Assembly: GCA_034435395.1 (NCBI GenBank)
Contig: DAOTXK010000340.1
Coordinates: forward strand, 1 to 23,113
Source: DAOTXK01 sp034435395
Lineage (GTDB): Bacteria > Chloroflexota > Anaerolineae > Aggregatilineales > Ch27
Reading direction: 5' to 3'
DNA length: 23,113 nucleotides
Under the pieces are notes generated by a model, which saw only the letters and a program-made list of their open reading frames with translations, was not told where the DNA came from and did no database searches. Made by a program: the position numbers and the translations under genes. Positions 16,530-23,113 of the stretch are shown piece after piece. Numbering within the stretch: position 1 is the first letter of the stretch; every line of letters starts with the position of its first letter.

Positions 16530-16662
16530 CCCCCTGGCTGCCCGCGTCGGTGCCGGGTGGTCGGATTATGGCCGCAGTGGCAGCGATTTTGAGAAGACCC
16601 GTGGAGGAGCTTTCGCAAGCGGAACGGTGATCCGCAGCATGTCCAGGATTCTCGGAAGCGGC

Positions 16663-17745
16663 ATGAGTGGACAAAACCACGCTGAGCAAACCCATCCACT
16701 GGTGATGGTCGTCGACGATGACTGGATGAACCGGGAGGTGTTGGAAGCCTATCTGGTGGACGCCGGGTGTGAGGTGGTGCTTGCCCATAGCGGAGAAGTC
16801 GCCCTGCAAATGACGCAGGAAACCATCCCTGATCTCGTTTTGCTGGACATCAATCTGCCAGGGATGACCGGTTATGAAGTATGCGCGCGGCTGAAGAGCG
16901 ATGAGCGGACGCAGTTCACCCCGGTGGTGATGGTGACGGCGTTGGAAACCGACGATGACAAAATCAAGGCCATCCAGGCAGGGGCGGATGATTTCCTCAC
17001 CAAGCCGTTTAACTCCTTGCTGATGATGACGCGTATCCGCAGCCTCTTGCGGATCAAGCAACTGCATGATGAGCTGGAAAGTCGCAACAGTCTGCTGCGC
17101 CGTATCCTTAAGCGTTATGTCAACGAAGACATCGTGGACGTGATCCTGGTTGATCCAGACCGGTACCTCAAGTTGGGTGGCGAGACGCGCGCGGTGACGG
17201 TGTTTTTTGCCGACATCCGCGGCTTTACGGCGTTCGCCGAGCATCGGCCTGCCAGCGAGGTCCTGCAGACGCTGAACCGTATCTTCAATGAGTTGACCGA
17301 GGTGATCTTTCGCCATCACGGCACGTTTGACAAATACATTGGTGACGAGTTGATGGCTTTTTTCGGCGCGCCGGTCGCCACCGGCGACGATGCCCTGAAT
17401 GCCCTGCGGGCGGCGCAGGGGATGCAGGTTGCCTTCCGCCAGGTTTGTGAGGCGATTGGCCTGCCGGCCCGTCGCGAATTGGGTCTGGGGATCGGTTTGC
17501 ACAGCGGGGAGGCGGCAGTGGGCAATGTCGGCTCCGAGCGGGTGATGAGTTACACCGTGATCGGCGATGTGGTCAACACGGCGCGCCGTATTCAACAGGC
17601 GGCGGCGAGCGGCCAGGTGTTGATCAGTGAAGCGACGTATCAGCTGGCCGCGCCTGTCCTTCAGGCTGAGCGGCTGGAGGCACGCCTGTTCTCCGGCAAG
17701 AGCGAGCCGATTGTCGTTTATGCCCTGCACGGCATCCGGGTGTGA
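16663..17745 (+). CDS. Response regulator fused to class III adenylate/guanylate cyclase
   Basis: A receiver domain (about 12-130) with the acidic cluster VVDDD, phosphoacceptor Asp62 in LLDINLPG and Lys114 in the TKPF motif is joined by a helical linker (130-160) to a class III nucleotide cyclase domain (about 175-355). The cyclase has both metal aspartates (Asp184 in FADIRGFT, Asp228 in KYIGDEL), the adenine-selecting pair Lys224 and Asp302, and the transition-state residues Asn305 and Arg309. It is therefore probably an active adenylate cyclase producing cAMP under control of a phosphorelay. No histidine kinase or cAMP receptor is in the window. The start is uncertain: ATG 16663 leaves 13 residues before the receiver, and ATG 16639 or GTG 16627 are alternatives. 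Upstream in-frame sequence is AT-rich and not protein-like. Confidence 0.92.
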   Translation: MSGQNHAEQTHPLVMVVDDDWMNREVLEAYLVDAGCEVVLAHSGEVALQMTQETIPDLVLLDINLPGMTGYEVCARLKSDERTQFTPVVMVTALETDDDKIKAIQAGADDFLTKPFNSLLMMTRIRSLLRIKQLHDELESRNSLLRRILKRYVNEDIVDVILVDPDRYLKLGGETRAVTVFFADIRGFTAFAEHRPASEVLQTLNRIFNELTEVIFRHHGTFDKYIGDELMAFFGAPVATGDDALNALRAAQGMQVAFRQVCEAIGLPARRELGLGIGLHSGEAAVGNVGSERVMSYTVIGDVVNTARRIQQAAASGQVLISEATYQLAAPVLQAERLEARLFSGKSEPIVVYALHGIRV

Positions 17746-17831
17746 GGCAGCCGTTGGCTGGCGGTTGCCGTCGCTGGGGGCGGGTGGTCGCCATGAGTGA
17801 AAGCCATGAGGGGGCGGCGTAGGGAGCGCGC

Positions 17832-18449
17832 ATGTCCTATCGAATGCCAGGCCGCTCCGGCCCTCCTCCCTGGTTGGTGATTCTGACGGCAGCCATGCTG
17901 GTATTCGGCGGTTACTTCATCTGGAGCGGCATCAGGACCTATCTATCGACGAGCGTGCCGGGCGTGGTGCCGCCGGTGACCGAAGCTGCCCGGGTGACGG
18001 TGGGCGTATCGCCCCCACCCGATTTACGGTTTACCCCGCCTCCCACGCGAACGCCCGTCCCGGCGTGTCAGGACTTCGTGGTCACCGTGCCGGAAGCCAT
18101 CATTCGCCAGTGCCCCAGCACCACCTGTGCGATGAAGGGCGTGCGGCATGAGGGGGACATCGTCTGTGTGCTGGAACGGGAGTACACCAGCGCCGAGTGG
18201 TACATCATCGATCTTGACGACAGCCCTTTTTTCACTGATGTGGCGTACATGCACCAGAGCATCATCCGGGCGGTCAACCCGACGCCCACGCCGTCAGTGA
18301 CCATGACGGCTCTGCCAACCCTGACGCCGCTGCCCAGCAGCACGCCGCTGCCGACCCCTCCGCCTACGGACACGCCCAACCCGGCGACACCGCCCACGTC
18401 CACGCCCACGTTCACCCCGTCGCCCACGCCGCCCCTGATCATCGGCTGA
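17832..18449 (+). CDS. Membrane-anchored SH3-like protein with Pro/Thr-rich tail
   Basis: The 205-residue product has a Pro-rich N-terminus, one membrane segment (about 14-33), a linker, and a small domain at about 78-148 that resembles a bacterial SH3 (SH3b) fold, with four cysteines (79, 94, 99, 112) that could form disulfides outside the cell. The last 55 residues are low-complexity Pro/Thr/Ser (TPTPS, STPLPTPPPTDTP), a linker style common in Chloroflexota surface proteins and possibly glycosylated. SH3b domains usually bind cell-wall or peptide ligands. No enzymatic domain is seen. The ATG has an AGGGAG site. It lies 86 bp after the cyclase gene and is probably co-transcribed with it. Confidence 0.8.
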   Translation: MSYRMPGRSGPPPWLVILTAAMLVFGGYFIWSGIRTYLSTSVPGVVPPVTEAARVTVGVSPPPDLRFTPPPTRTPVPACQDFVVTVPEAIIRQCPSTTCAMKGVRHEGDIVCVLEREYTSAEWYIIDLDDSPFFTDVAYMHQSIIRAVNPTPTPSVTMTALPTLTPLPSSTPLPTPPPTDTPNPATPPTSTPTFTPSPTPPLIIG

Positions 18450-18480
18450 CCAGGTTTCCTCAAGCCCAATAGCTGACAGT

Positions 18481-18626
18481 AGTTACGCAGTTCCAGGTTG
18501 ACCGCCCCTTTTTTACCACAAAGACACAAAGGTCACGAAGAACACAAAGGTTTTTATAGATTTTCTTCGCGCTCTTGGTGTGCTTTGTGCCCTTCGTGGT
18601 GAATGACTCCAGCCAACTGCGTAACT
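18481..18626. repeat. 146-bp palindromic intergenic element with 12-bp terminal inverted repeats
   Basis: The element is bounded by AGTTACGCAGTT (18481-18492) and its exact reverse complement (18615-18626). Inside, 18512-18603 is a long imperfect palindrome: a left arm of near-repeated 8-9 base units (ACAAAGAC, ACAAAGGTC, ACGAAGAAC, ACAAAGG), an AT-rich loop (TTTTTATAGATTTT), and a right arm ending in CCTTCGTGGTGAA. It has no coding capacity. Structure and size fit a MITE- or REP-like dispersed element. It sits between the two SH3-protein genes and may also act as a transcription barrier. Confidence 0.75.
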
Positions 18627-18961
18627 CCTAAGTTGAGTTGGATGGTGGGGCCGGGCAGGGCGCTTTTCCTCAGCCAAGGGATCGCATACAATGAGGGCGC
18701 TGAAGGTGTTAAGTTGAGCGCCCGGACTGCCCCGCTGCTGAGTCTTGCTGTTTGATTGATGCGCCTTATGAACCTGCCTTCTGCGCTGGTTCCATCCCCG
18801 GATAACCTTGCTCGTGCCCTGTTGACGACTGGAGACGCGGGACCGTCGCGGCCTGGGGAACGGCGGGGATTGTGGTCATTTATCGACGGGGAGGTCATCG
18901 CCGGGCGGAGCCTGAGCGTCGGAATGGCGTTTGCCTGGGCGGGGGAAAGAGGCCCTCTGAC
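18627..18961. other. Non-coding stretch before the large repeat protein
   Basis: No gene is supported. There is a second copy of the short motif TAAGTTGAG (18629-18637 and 18710-18718) and a TACAAT -10-like hexamer at 18687-18692 without a good -35. Short open frames here lack ribosome binding sites and recognisable sequence. Confidence 0.4.
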
Positions 18962-18990
18962 TTGCGCATCTGGGCCGGTATGCGTAGGAT
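18962..18990 (+). promoter_or_regulatory. Putative promoter of the eleven-repeat protein
   Basis: TTGCGC (18962-18967) and TAGGAT (18985-18990) are 17 bases apart. The match to consensus is moderate (3 of 6 and 4 of 6). Transcription would start near 18997 with a leader of about 27 bases that includes AAGGAGAG. Confidence 0.4.
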
Positions 18991-19023
18991 GACACATGTA
19001 CGCCCGGTGAAGGAGAGAACACG

Positions 19024-22000
19024 ATGAAGCGAGCCGCTCGTTGGCTGGTACTGCTGGGACTGATCGTGACAGTCATGACGCTGTTCGGTGGCGCCGCGCG
19101 GGCGCAGACAGGGGTGACGGCTTCGATTATCTGTAACCAGTACCTCCGTGCGGAGCCGTCCGAAGACGCGCCACGGGTGGGGCTGATGAATCCCGGCGAG
19201 ACGCATAACGTGTTGGGACGGCATGGAGCCTGGTTGTTCCTGGAGATCAGTGCCGTTCTCCAGGGCTGGGCCTATGATGGGTCATGTTTGAACGTCAATG
19301 GCGATGTGTTATCCGTGCCGGTGCTCAACCCGGCGCAGCTTGAGCTGGCGGCGTATAGCGGGCCGCCCACCGCTTCAGTGCTGTGCACCCAATATCTGCG
19401 TCGTGCCCCTGGGGCGAATGCGGAGGTGCTGAAGATACTGGACGGTTCCGATTCGCCGCTGAGCATTGGTGGGCGGACGGCTGATAATAACTGGATGCTG
19501 GTCACCACGGCCAGCGGGCAGGTCGGCTGGACGGCCACCTGCACCGATTGTATGTCGGTGCTGGGAAACTTCTACGGGGTGCCTGTGGTCAGCGTCAGCG
19601 GCATCGGTTACGGCGGCCTGCCGGTGGTGGATGTGCTGTGCGCCCAGTACGTTCGTGCCCGGCCTGACCTGGAAGCGAGCCGCGTGGCGATCATGCAGGT
19701 GACCGACGCGCCGTGGACGATCAATGGGCGCGATTTTCTCGGCAACTGGCTGTGGGTGACCAACGCCGATGGCGGTTTCACCGGCTGGACGGCCGTTGGC
19801 GAGTGCATCAGCATCCAGGGCGACTACGGTGCTATTCCGGTGGTCACCGACATCACCACGACCTACGTCGGCCCGCCGGTGGCGACGCTGGTCTGCACGC
19901 AGAATTTGCGCGCCTATCCCAGCAATGAAGGCCGTCGCCTGGCAGTGCTGGATGCTTCCGCCGGTCTGTTGCAGGTGATAGGGCGTAGCGCCGATGTTGG
20001 CTGGGTGTATGTACAGACCAGCGCCGGGCAGCAAGGATGGATGGCTTCCGGCAACTGCCTGTCCGTGCAGGGCAGCCTGTTTGATGTTCCGGTCATGGCC
20101 GTGGAAGGCTACAGCGGACCGCCTATCGTCCAGATTTCATGTTCGCAGTACCTGCGTGCCGCGCCGTCCACAAACGCCAGTCGGATAGCCGTCCTGCAGC
20201 CCAGGCATGGGCCGCTGGCCGTGATCGGGCGTGATGAAGGCGGCGGCTGGGTATACGTCCAACTGCCGGACGGCACAGCGGGCTGGACGGCCAATGCGGA
20301 GTGCGTGGGCGTGCTGGGCGATGTGCTGGCCGCGCCTCTGTTGCTGTCCGGCGCGACGGCTGGTATCGCCACCCTGGGGCCGCCGACAGCCCGCATCCAG
20401 TGCTCACAGTATCTACGCGCCGAACCCGCTGTGGAGGCGACTCGCCTGGCCATCCTGCAACCGGGTGATGGCATTTATAATGTTGAAGGCCGCACTGAGG
20501 ACGCAAACTGGCTTTATCTGAGCCAGGAAGCCGGCTTCCAGGGCTGGGCGGCCTGGGGGGATTGTCTCTCCGTGCAGGGGGATGTATACGGCCTGCCGGT
20601 GCTGGATACCAGGGCGTATGCCGGCGCGCCGGTAGCCAGCTTTGTGTGCGCGCAGTACCTGCGGGCGGGTCCAGCCGCTGACTACAACCGGTTCGCGGTC
20701 ATACCTGCCGGCACGGCAGCCAGCATCATCGGGCGTAGTGAGGACAGCACATGGCTGCTGCTTAATACGGAGGATGGTTTCCTGGGCTGGGCGGCCTGGG
20801 GTGACTGTCTCCGCGTGCAGGGCAATGCGTATACTGCGCCCATCATCGGCCCTACCGTGTACGGCGGAGCGCCGTTTGCCACGGTCGAGTGTTCACAGTA
20901 CCTGCGCGCGCTGCCGGATGACAGCTCGCCGCCGGTGATGATTCTCAATGGCACCGAGGGCGCGTTATCCATCACCGGTCGCACCGCCAACCAGAGCTGG
21001 ATGCAGATCAGGTTGGAAGACGGCACAGTTGGCTGGGCGGCCACCGGCGTCTGCCTGAACGTGATCGGCGACTTTTATTCGCTGCCTGTGGTCACGGCGG
21101 ACCAGCCTGAGTACGCCGGACCGCCGGTCGCCACGGTGAGCTGCTCGCAGTACCTGCGCGCGTTGCCGTCTCAGGACGCCCCGACGATAGCCGTCATCAA
21201 TGGTTTGGAAGGTGTGCTGCGCATCACGGGGCACACATCCGACAACCGCTGGATGCAGATCACGCTGGAGGATGGGCGGATCGGTTGGGCGGTGACGGGC
21301 GCCTGCCTGGGTGTGCGCGGGCGCTTGAGCGATGCGCCGGTTCTCAGCGCTGGCTCGCCGACTTACAGTGGGATGCCCGTGGCGACGTTGACGTGTACGC
21401 AGTACATGCGCGCCATGCCGGACACGGACAGTGCCGAGCTTGACATTCTCGAGCCGCGCGATGGCGCGCTGCCCCTCCTCGGCCGCAACCAGAGCGGCAC
21501 CTGGTTATATATCCAGAATGCCGAGGGGGACGAAGGCTGGACGGCCAACGCGGCCTGTCTGGTGGTGCAGGGTAACGTCATGTCGCTGCCGGTGCAGCCG
21601 GTGACGTTCGAAGCCGGGCCGCCGACCGCGGACATCCTGTGCAACGCCAACCTGCGGCGTAACCCGATCCCGGACGGCGAAAGGATGGCGGTGCTCTCCG
21701 CCAATACGGGCCTGCTCGCGGTCATCGGGCGCGACGACGAAACTGACTGGATACTGGTCGAGCATCCCAGCGGCCTGGTTGGCTGGCTGAACCTGGGCGA
21801 CTGTGTGAGCACGCAGGGCAACATCCTGTCCGTGCCGGTGCCGGCTGGCCCGCGCGATCCGGAGTTGTGGACGGTGCTCCGGGCCGAGGGGTCCTGCGAT
21901 GGGACCGATCAGGCCAGCCAGATCATCGCGGCCTACAACCGTTCCGGCCCGATCGGCCCGGTGAGCCGCCAGTGCACGACTGACGCGGACGGCATCCGGG

Positions 22001-22152
22001 CGCTCACGCAGTTCCGCGTCGAGATCGCCATCGTGGATGATACATGCCCCGGCTTCCAGACCGTGCCGTTGAGTGGCGGGCAGACCCTCTGCCATCGTTT
22101 CCTGCGCACGACGCAGCTTGACGACTTCATGGGCTACGCCCGCGCTCAATAG
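19024..22152 (+). CDS. Secreted protein with eleven SH3-like, cysteine-paired repeats
   Basis: The 1042-residue product begins with a clear signal peptide (MKRAARW, hydrophobic core, AARA cleavage site near residue 27), so it is exported. Residues 30-940 are eleven tandem repeats of about 81-87 residues. Each has a first Cys in a C-x-Q-Y-L-R motif (Cys37, 121, 206, 291, 373, 460, 542, 623, 707, 791, 873) and a second Cys after a GW motif (Cys88, 176, 261, 345, 427, 514, 595, 677, 761, 845, 927), which suggests one disulfide per repeat. The pattern of short strands with GR...W..V..G..GW resembles bacterial SH3 domains. A distinct C-terminal region (943-1042) has four more cysteines. No sorting signal, membrane anchor or catalytic motif is seen. 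A role in surface binding is inferred. AAGGAGAG precedes the ATG by six bases. Confidence 0.88.
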   Translation: MKRAARWLVLLGLIVTVMTLFGGAARAQTGVTASIICNQYLRAEPSEDAPRVGLMNPGETHNVLGRHGAWLFLEISAVLQGWAYDGSCLNVNGDVLSVPVLNPAQLELAAYSGPPTASVLCTQYLRRAPGANAEVLKILDGSDSPLSIGGRTADNNWMLVTTASGQVGWTATCTDCMSVLGNFYGVPVVSVSGIGYGGLPVVDVLCAQYVRARPDLEASRVAIMQVTDAPWTINGRDFLGNWLWVTNADGGFTGWTAVGECISIQGDYGAIPVVTDITTTYVGPPVATLVCTQNLRAYPSNEGRRLAVLDASAGLLQVIGRSADVGWVYVQTSAGQQGWMASGNCLSVQGSLFDVPVMAVEGYSGPPIVQISCSQYLRAAPSTNASRIAVLQPRHGPLAVIGRDEGGGWVYVQLPDGTAGWTANAECVGVLGDVLAAPLLLSGATAGIATLGPPTARIQCSQYLRAEPAVEATRLAILQPGDGIYNVEGRTEDANWLYLSQEAGFQGWAAWGDCLSVQGDVYGLPVLDTRAYAGAPVASFVCAQYLRAGPAADYNRFAVIPAGTAASIIGRSEDSTWLLLNTEDGFLGWAAWGDCLRVQGNAYTAPIIGPTVYGGAPFATVECSQYLRALPDDSSPPVMILNGTEGALSITGRTANQSWMQIRLEDGTVGWAATGVCLNVIGDFYSLPVVTADQPEYAGPPVATVSCSQYLRALPSQDAPTIAVINGLEGVLRITGHTSDNRWMQITLEDGRIGWAVTGACLGVRGRLSDAPVLSAGSPTYSGMPVATLTCTQYMRAMPDTDSAELDILEPRDGALPLLGRNQSGTWLYIQNAEGDEGWTANAACLVVQGNVMSLPVQPVTFEAGPPTADILCNANLRRNPIPDGERMAVLSANTGLLAVIGRDDETDWILVEHPSGLVGWLNLGDCVSTQGNILSVPVPAGPRDPELWTVLRAEGSCDGTDQASQIIAAYNRSGPIGPVSRQCTTDADGIRALTQFRVEIAIVDDTCPGFQTVPLSGGQTLCHRFLRTTQLDDFMGYARAQ
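19111..21843 (+). repeat. Eleven tandem protein-coding repeats of about 250 bp
   Basis: Repeat starts by translation: 19111, 19363, 19618, 19873, 20119, 20380, 20626, 20869, 21121, 21373 and 21619. Units are well diverged in DNA and conserved mainly in protein motifs, so the array is old and not recently amplified. Units 8 and 9 look the most alike (SQYLRALP, WMQI.LEDG, IGWA or VGWA). Confidence 0.85.
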
Positions 22153-22188
22153 CTGGCAATCCTGCTCTGTTGGTAGCTGTTCGATGGG

Positions 22189-22214
22189 GGGGCGCTGCAA
22201 TAGCGCCCCTTCTT
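22189..22214 (+). terminator. Hairpin terminator directly before the next start codon
   Basis: GGGGCGCT (22189-22196) and AGCGCCCC (22202-22209) form a perfect 8-bp stem with a 5-base loop, followed by TTCTT. It lies 37 bp after the repeat-protein stop and ends 2-13 bases before the possible starts of the following gene. Confidence 0.75.
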
Positions 22215-22227
22215 GGTGCGGTTCCGC

Positions 22228-23028
22228 ATGTTATCTGCGTTCACGCTGGCCGCCTATGAACGGCTCTGCCAGGCCATTGTCCGCAGTGGGGTGACGCCAC
22301 TGCGGGTGATGGACGCGCTGAGCCAGCTTCCGGGTGCCGGTTTCATCATTCTGCGGTATGACGTGGATGCGCGGCCCAGTCATGCCCTGCGGATGGCCCG
22401 CCTGCTGCACCGGTATGCCCTGCGGGGCACGTTTTACTGGCATGCCGCCCCGCCGGGCCTGTTCCCGGTTGAGGTGATGCGGCAGGTCGCCTCCCTGGGG
22501 CACGAAGTCGGTTACCACTATGCGGCGCTGAGCCGTTGCGGAGGCGACCTGGAAGCAGCGGCACGCCTGTTCCGCAGCGAGGTGGCGCGGTTCCGCCGGG
22601 CCGGGTTCGAGGTCAGGACGGCGGCGGCGCATGGCGTGCCCGGTTATGATAACCGGTCGCTGGTGCGGCAACGCCCTGATCTGTTGGTGAGCTGCGGTCT
22701 GACCGGCGAAGCCTATCTCAGCATCGATTTCGGGTATGTGCAGTATGTCAGCGATGCGGGATGGGCATGGCGGCGTTTCCCTTTGCGGAGTGACGCCCAG
22801 GAGTACCGCGTGGCGCATGGCCTGTCAGCGCTGCCGCGACTGACTGATGCCGACGTGCGCGCCCTGCTGGACGCGCCAGGGACGCGGCTTTACCTGACCA
22901 CACACCCCGAACTGTGGTTCGAGTCTGGAGTCACGGTGTCAGTGCTGCGCGTGCGTCGGGCAATTGGGACGCGGTTGCTGGCCTGGCGACCGGTGGCACG
23001 GGTGTGCCGCCGCCTGGGTCCGCAATAG
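22228..23028 (+). CDS. Polysaccharide deacetylase-like (NodB-fold) protein
   Basis: The 266-residue product resembles divergent NodB-homology proteins. RYDVDARPSHALRMARLL (43-60) replaces the classical TFDDG motif, with Asp45 and Asp47 as possible metal or catalytic acids. GTFYWH and GHEVGYHY (91-98) replace the SHT..H zinc motif. AHGVPGYDN and LTTHPELWF near the C-terminus supply further histidines. Classical members remove acetyl groups from cell-wall or exopolysaccharides. Activity of this variant group is not established. There is no signal peptide, so it is probably cytoplasmic. ATG 22228 is chosen, but GTG 22216 is also in frame, and neither has a clear ribosome binding site. The hairpin directly upstream is odd. 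Two more genes in the same direction suggest an envelope-polysaccharide context. Confidence 0.75.
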   Translation: MLSAFTLAAYERLCQAIVRSGVTPLRVMDALSQLPGAGFIILRYDVDARPSHALRMARLLHRYALRGTFYWHAAPPGLFPVEVMRQVASLGHEVGYHYAALSRCGGDLEAAARLFRSEVARFRRAGFEVRTAAAHGVPGYDNRSLVRQRPDLLVSCGLTGEAYLSIDFGYVQYVSDAGWAWRRFPLRSDAQEYRVAHGLSALPRLTDADVRALLDAPGTRLYLTTHPELWFESGVTVSVLRVRRAIGTRLLAWRPVARVCRRLGPQ

Positions 23029-23048
23029 GCCAGCGAAGGTGCCCCCCA

Positions 23049-23113
23049 ATGCAGGTAAGAGTCCGACAGTTTGGCGTGGAAACAGCGATTTATATCGGGG
23101 CGCAGGTGATGGT
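23049..23113 (+). CDS. Start of a protein cut by the window edge, possibly a polysaccharide flippase
   Basis: An ATG at 23049 with AAGGTG seven bases upstream opens a frame of at least 21 codons that runs off the right edge. The sequence MQVRVRQFGVETAIYIGAQV is reminiscent of the N-terminus of oligosaccharide flippases (FG.ET.IY.... before the first membrane helix), and the neighbouring deacetylase-like gene fits. With so few residues this identification is tentative. Confidence 0.45.
   Translation, partial: MQVRVRQFGVETAIYIGAQVM

Noticed and set aside
16354..16662. N-terminal extension of the cyclase-regulator frame
   Set aside because: The first part is AT-rich with atypical codons, and the likely promoter lies inside it. 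The receiver domain starts far downstream.
18481..18626. CRISPR array or tRNA-like structure
   Set aside because: Units are 8-9 bases, mirrored as a palindrome with no spacers, and no cloverleaf can be drawn.
18756..18992. 78-codon open frame before the large repeat protein
   Set aside because: No ribosome binding site and no recognisable sequence. It overlaps the likely promoter of the next gene.

Overview
The window is GC-rich bacterial DNA and most likely comes from a Chloroflexota chromosome, probably Anaerolineae-like. This is inferred from gene content, not from a search. The supporting signs are a topoisomerase I with a small zinc ribbon fused to its N-terminus, a 48-residue Flp/Fap pilin, secreted SH3-like repeat proteins with Pro/Thr linkers, and an LCP-family protein. 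No tRNA, rRNA, CRISPR array or insertion-sequence transposase was seen.

Left part (1-7.6 kb, all minus strand) is housekeeping. A membrane protein is cut by the left edge. Next come dprA-topA, probably one transcript from a strong promoter at 4576-4604, then ffh-rpsP-khpA-rimM, read from a near-consensus promoter at 7588-7616. These genes serve DNA topology, DNA processing, protein targeting and 30S ribosome assembly. rpsP carries a roughly 100-residue Ala/Glu-rich tail, partly built from a 42-bp tandem duplication. The usual trmD and rplS do not follow rimM.

Middle part (7.7-12.8 kb): an LCP-family membrane protein and an ANT(6)/AadS-like nucleotidyltransferase (plus strand), a 139-residue protein of unknown function (minus strand), then an M16 zinc peptidase gene broken by an in-frame TGA. 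The M16 gene overlaps by 4 bp the start of a PstS-like substrate-binding lipoprotein gene.

12.9-16.3 kb (minus strand): a class I aminotransferase and ATP-dependent PEP carboxykinase form a two-gene operon. It can turn aspartate into oxaloacetate and then into phosphoenolpyruvate. Upstream, in the same orientation, lies an orphan flp pilin gene with a textbook Rho-independent terminator.

16.3-23.1 kb (plus strand): a response regulator fused to a class III nucleotide cyclase is divergent from the pilin gene. It is followed by a small membrane-anchored SH3-like protein with a Pro/Thr tail, a 146-bp palindromic intergenic element, and a 1042-residue secreted protein made of eleven SH3-like repeats, each with a conserved cysteine pair. 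A hairpin terminator, a NodB-fold deacetylase-like protein and the start of a membrane protein, possibly a polysaccharide flippase, close the window. This end looks like a cell-surface or envelope region.

The best candidates for a second look are the interrupted M16 gene, the eleven-repeat disulfide-rich protein, the palindromic element, and the pilin gene divergent from a cyclase-regulator.
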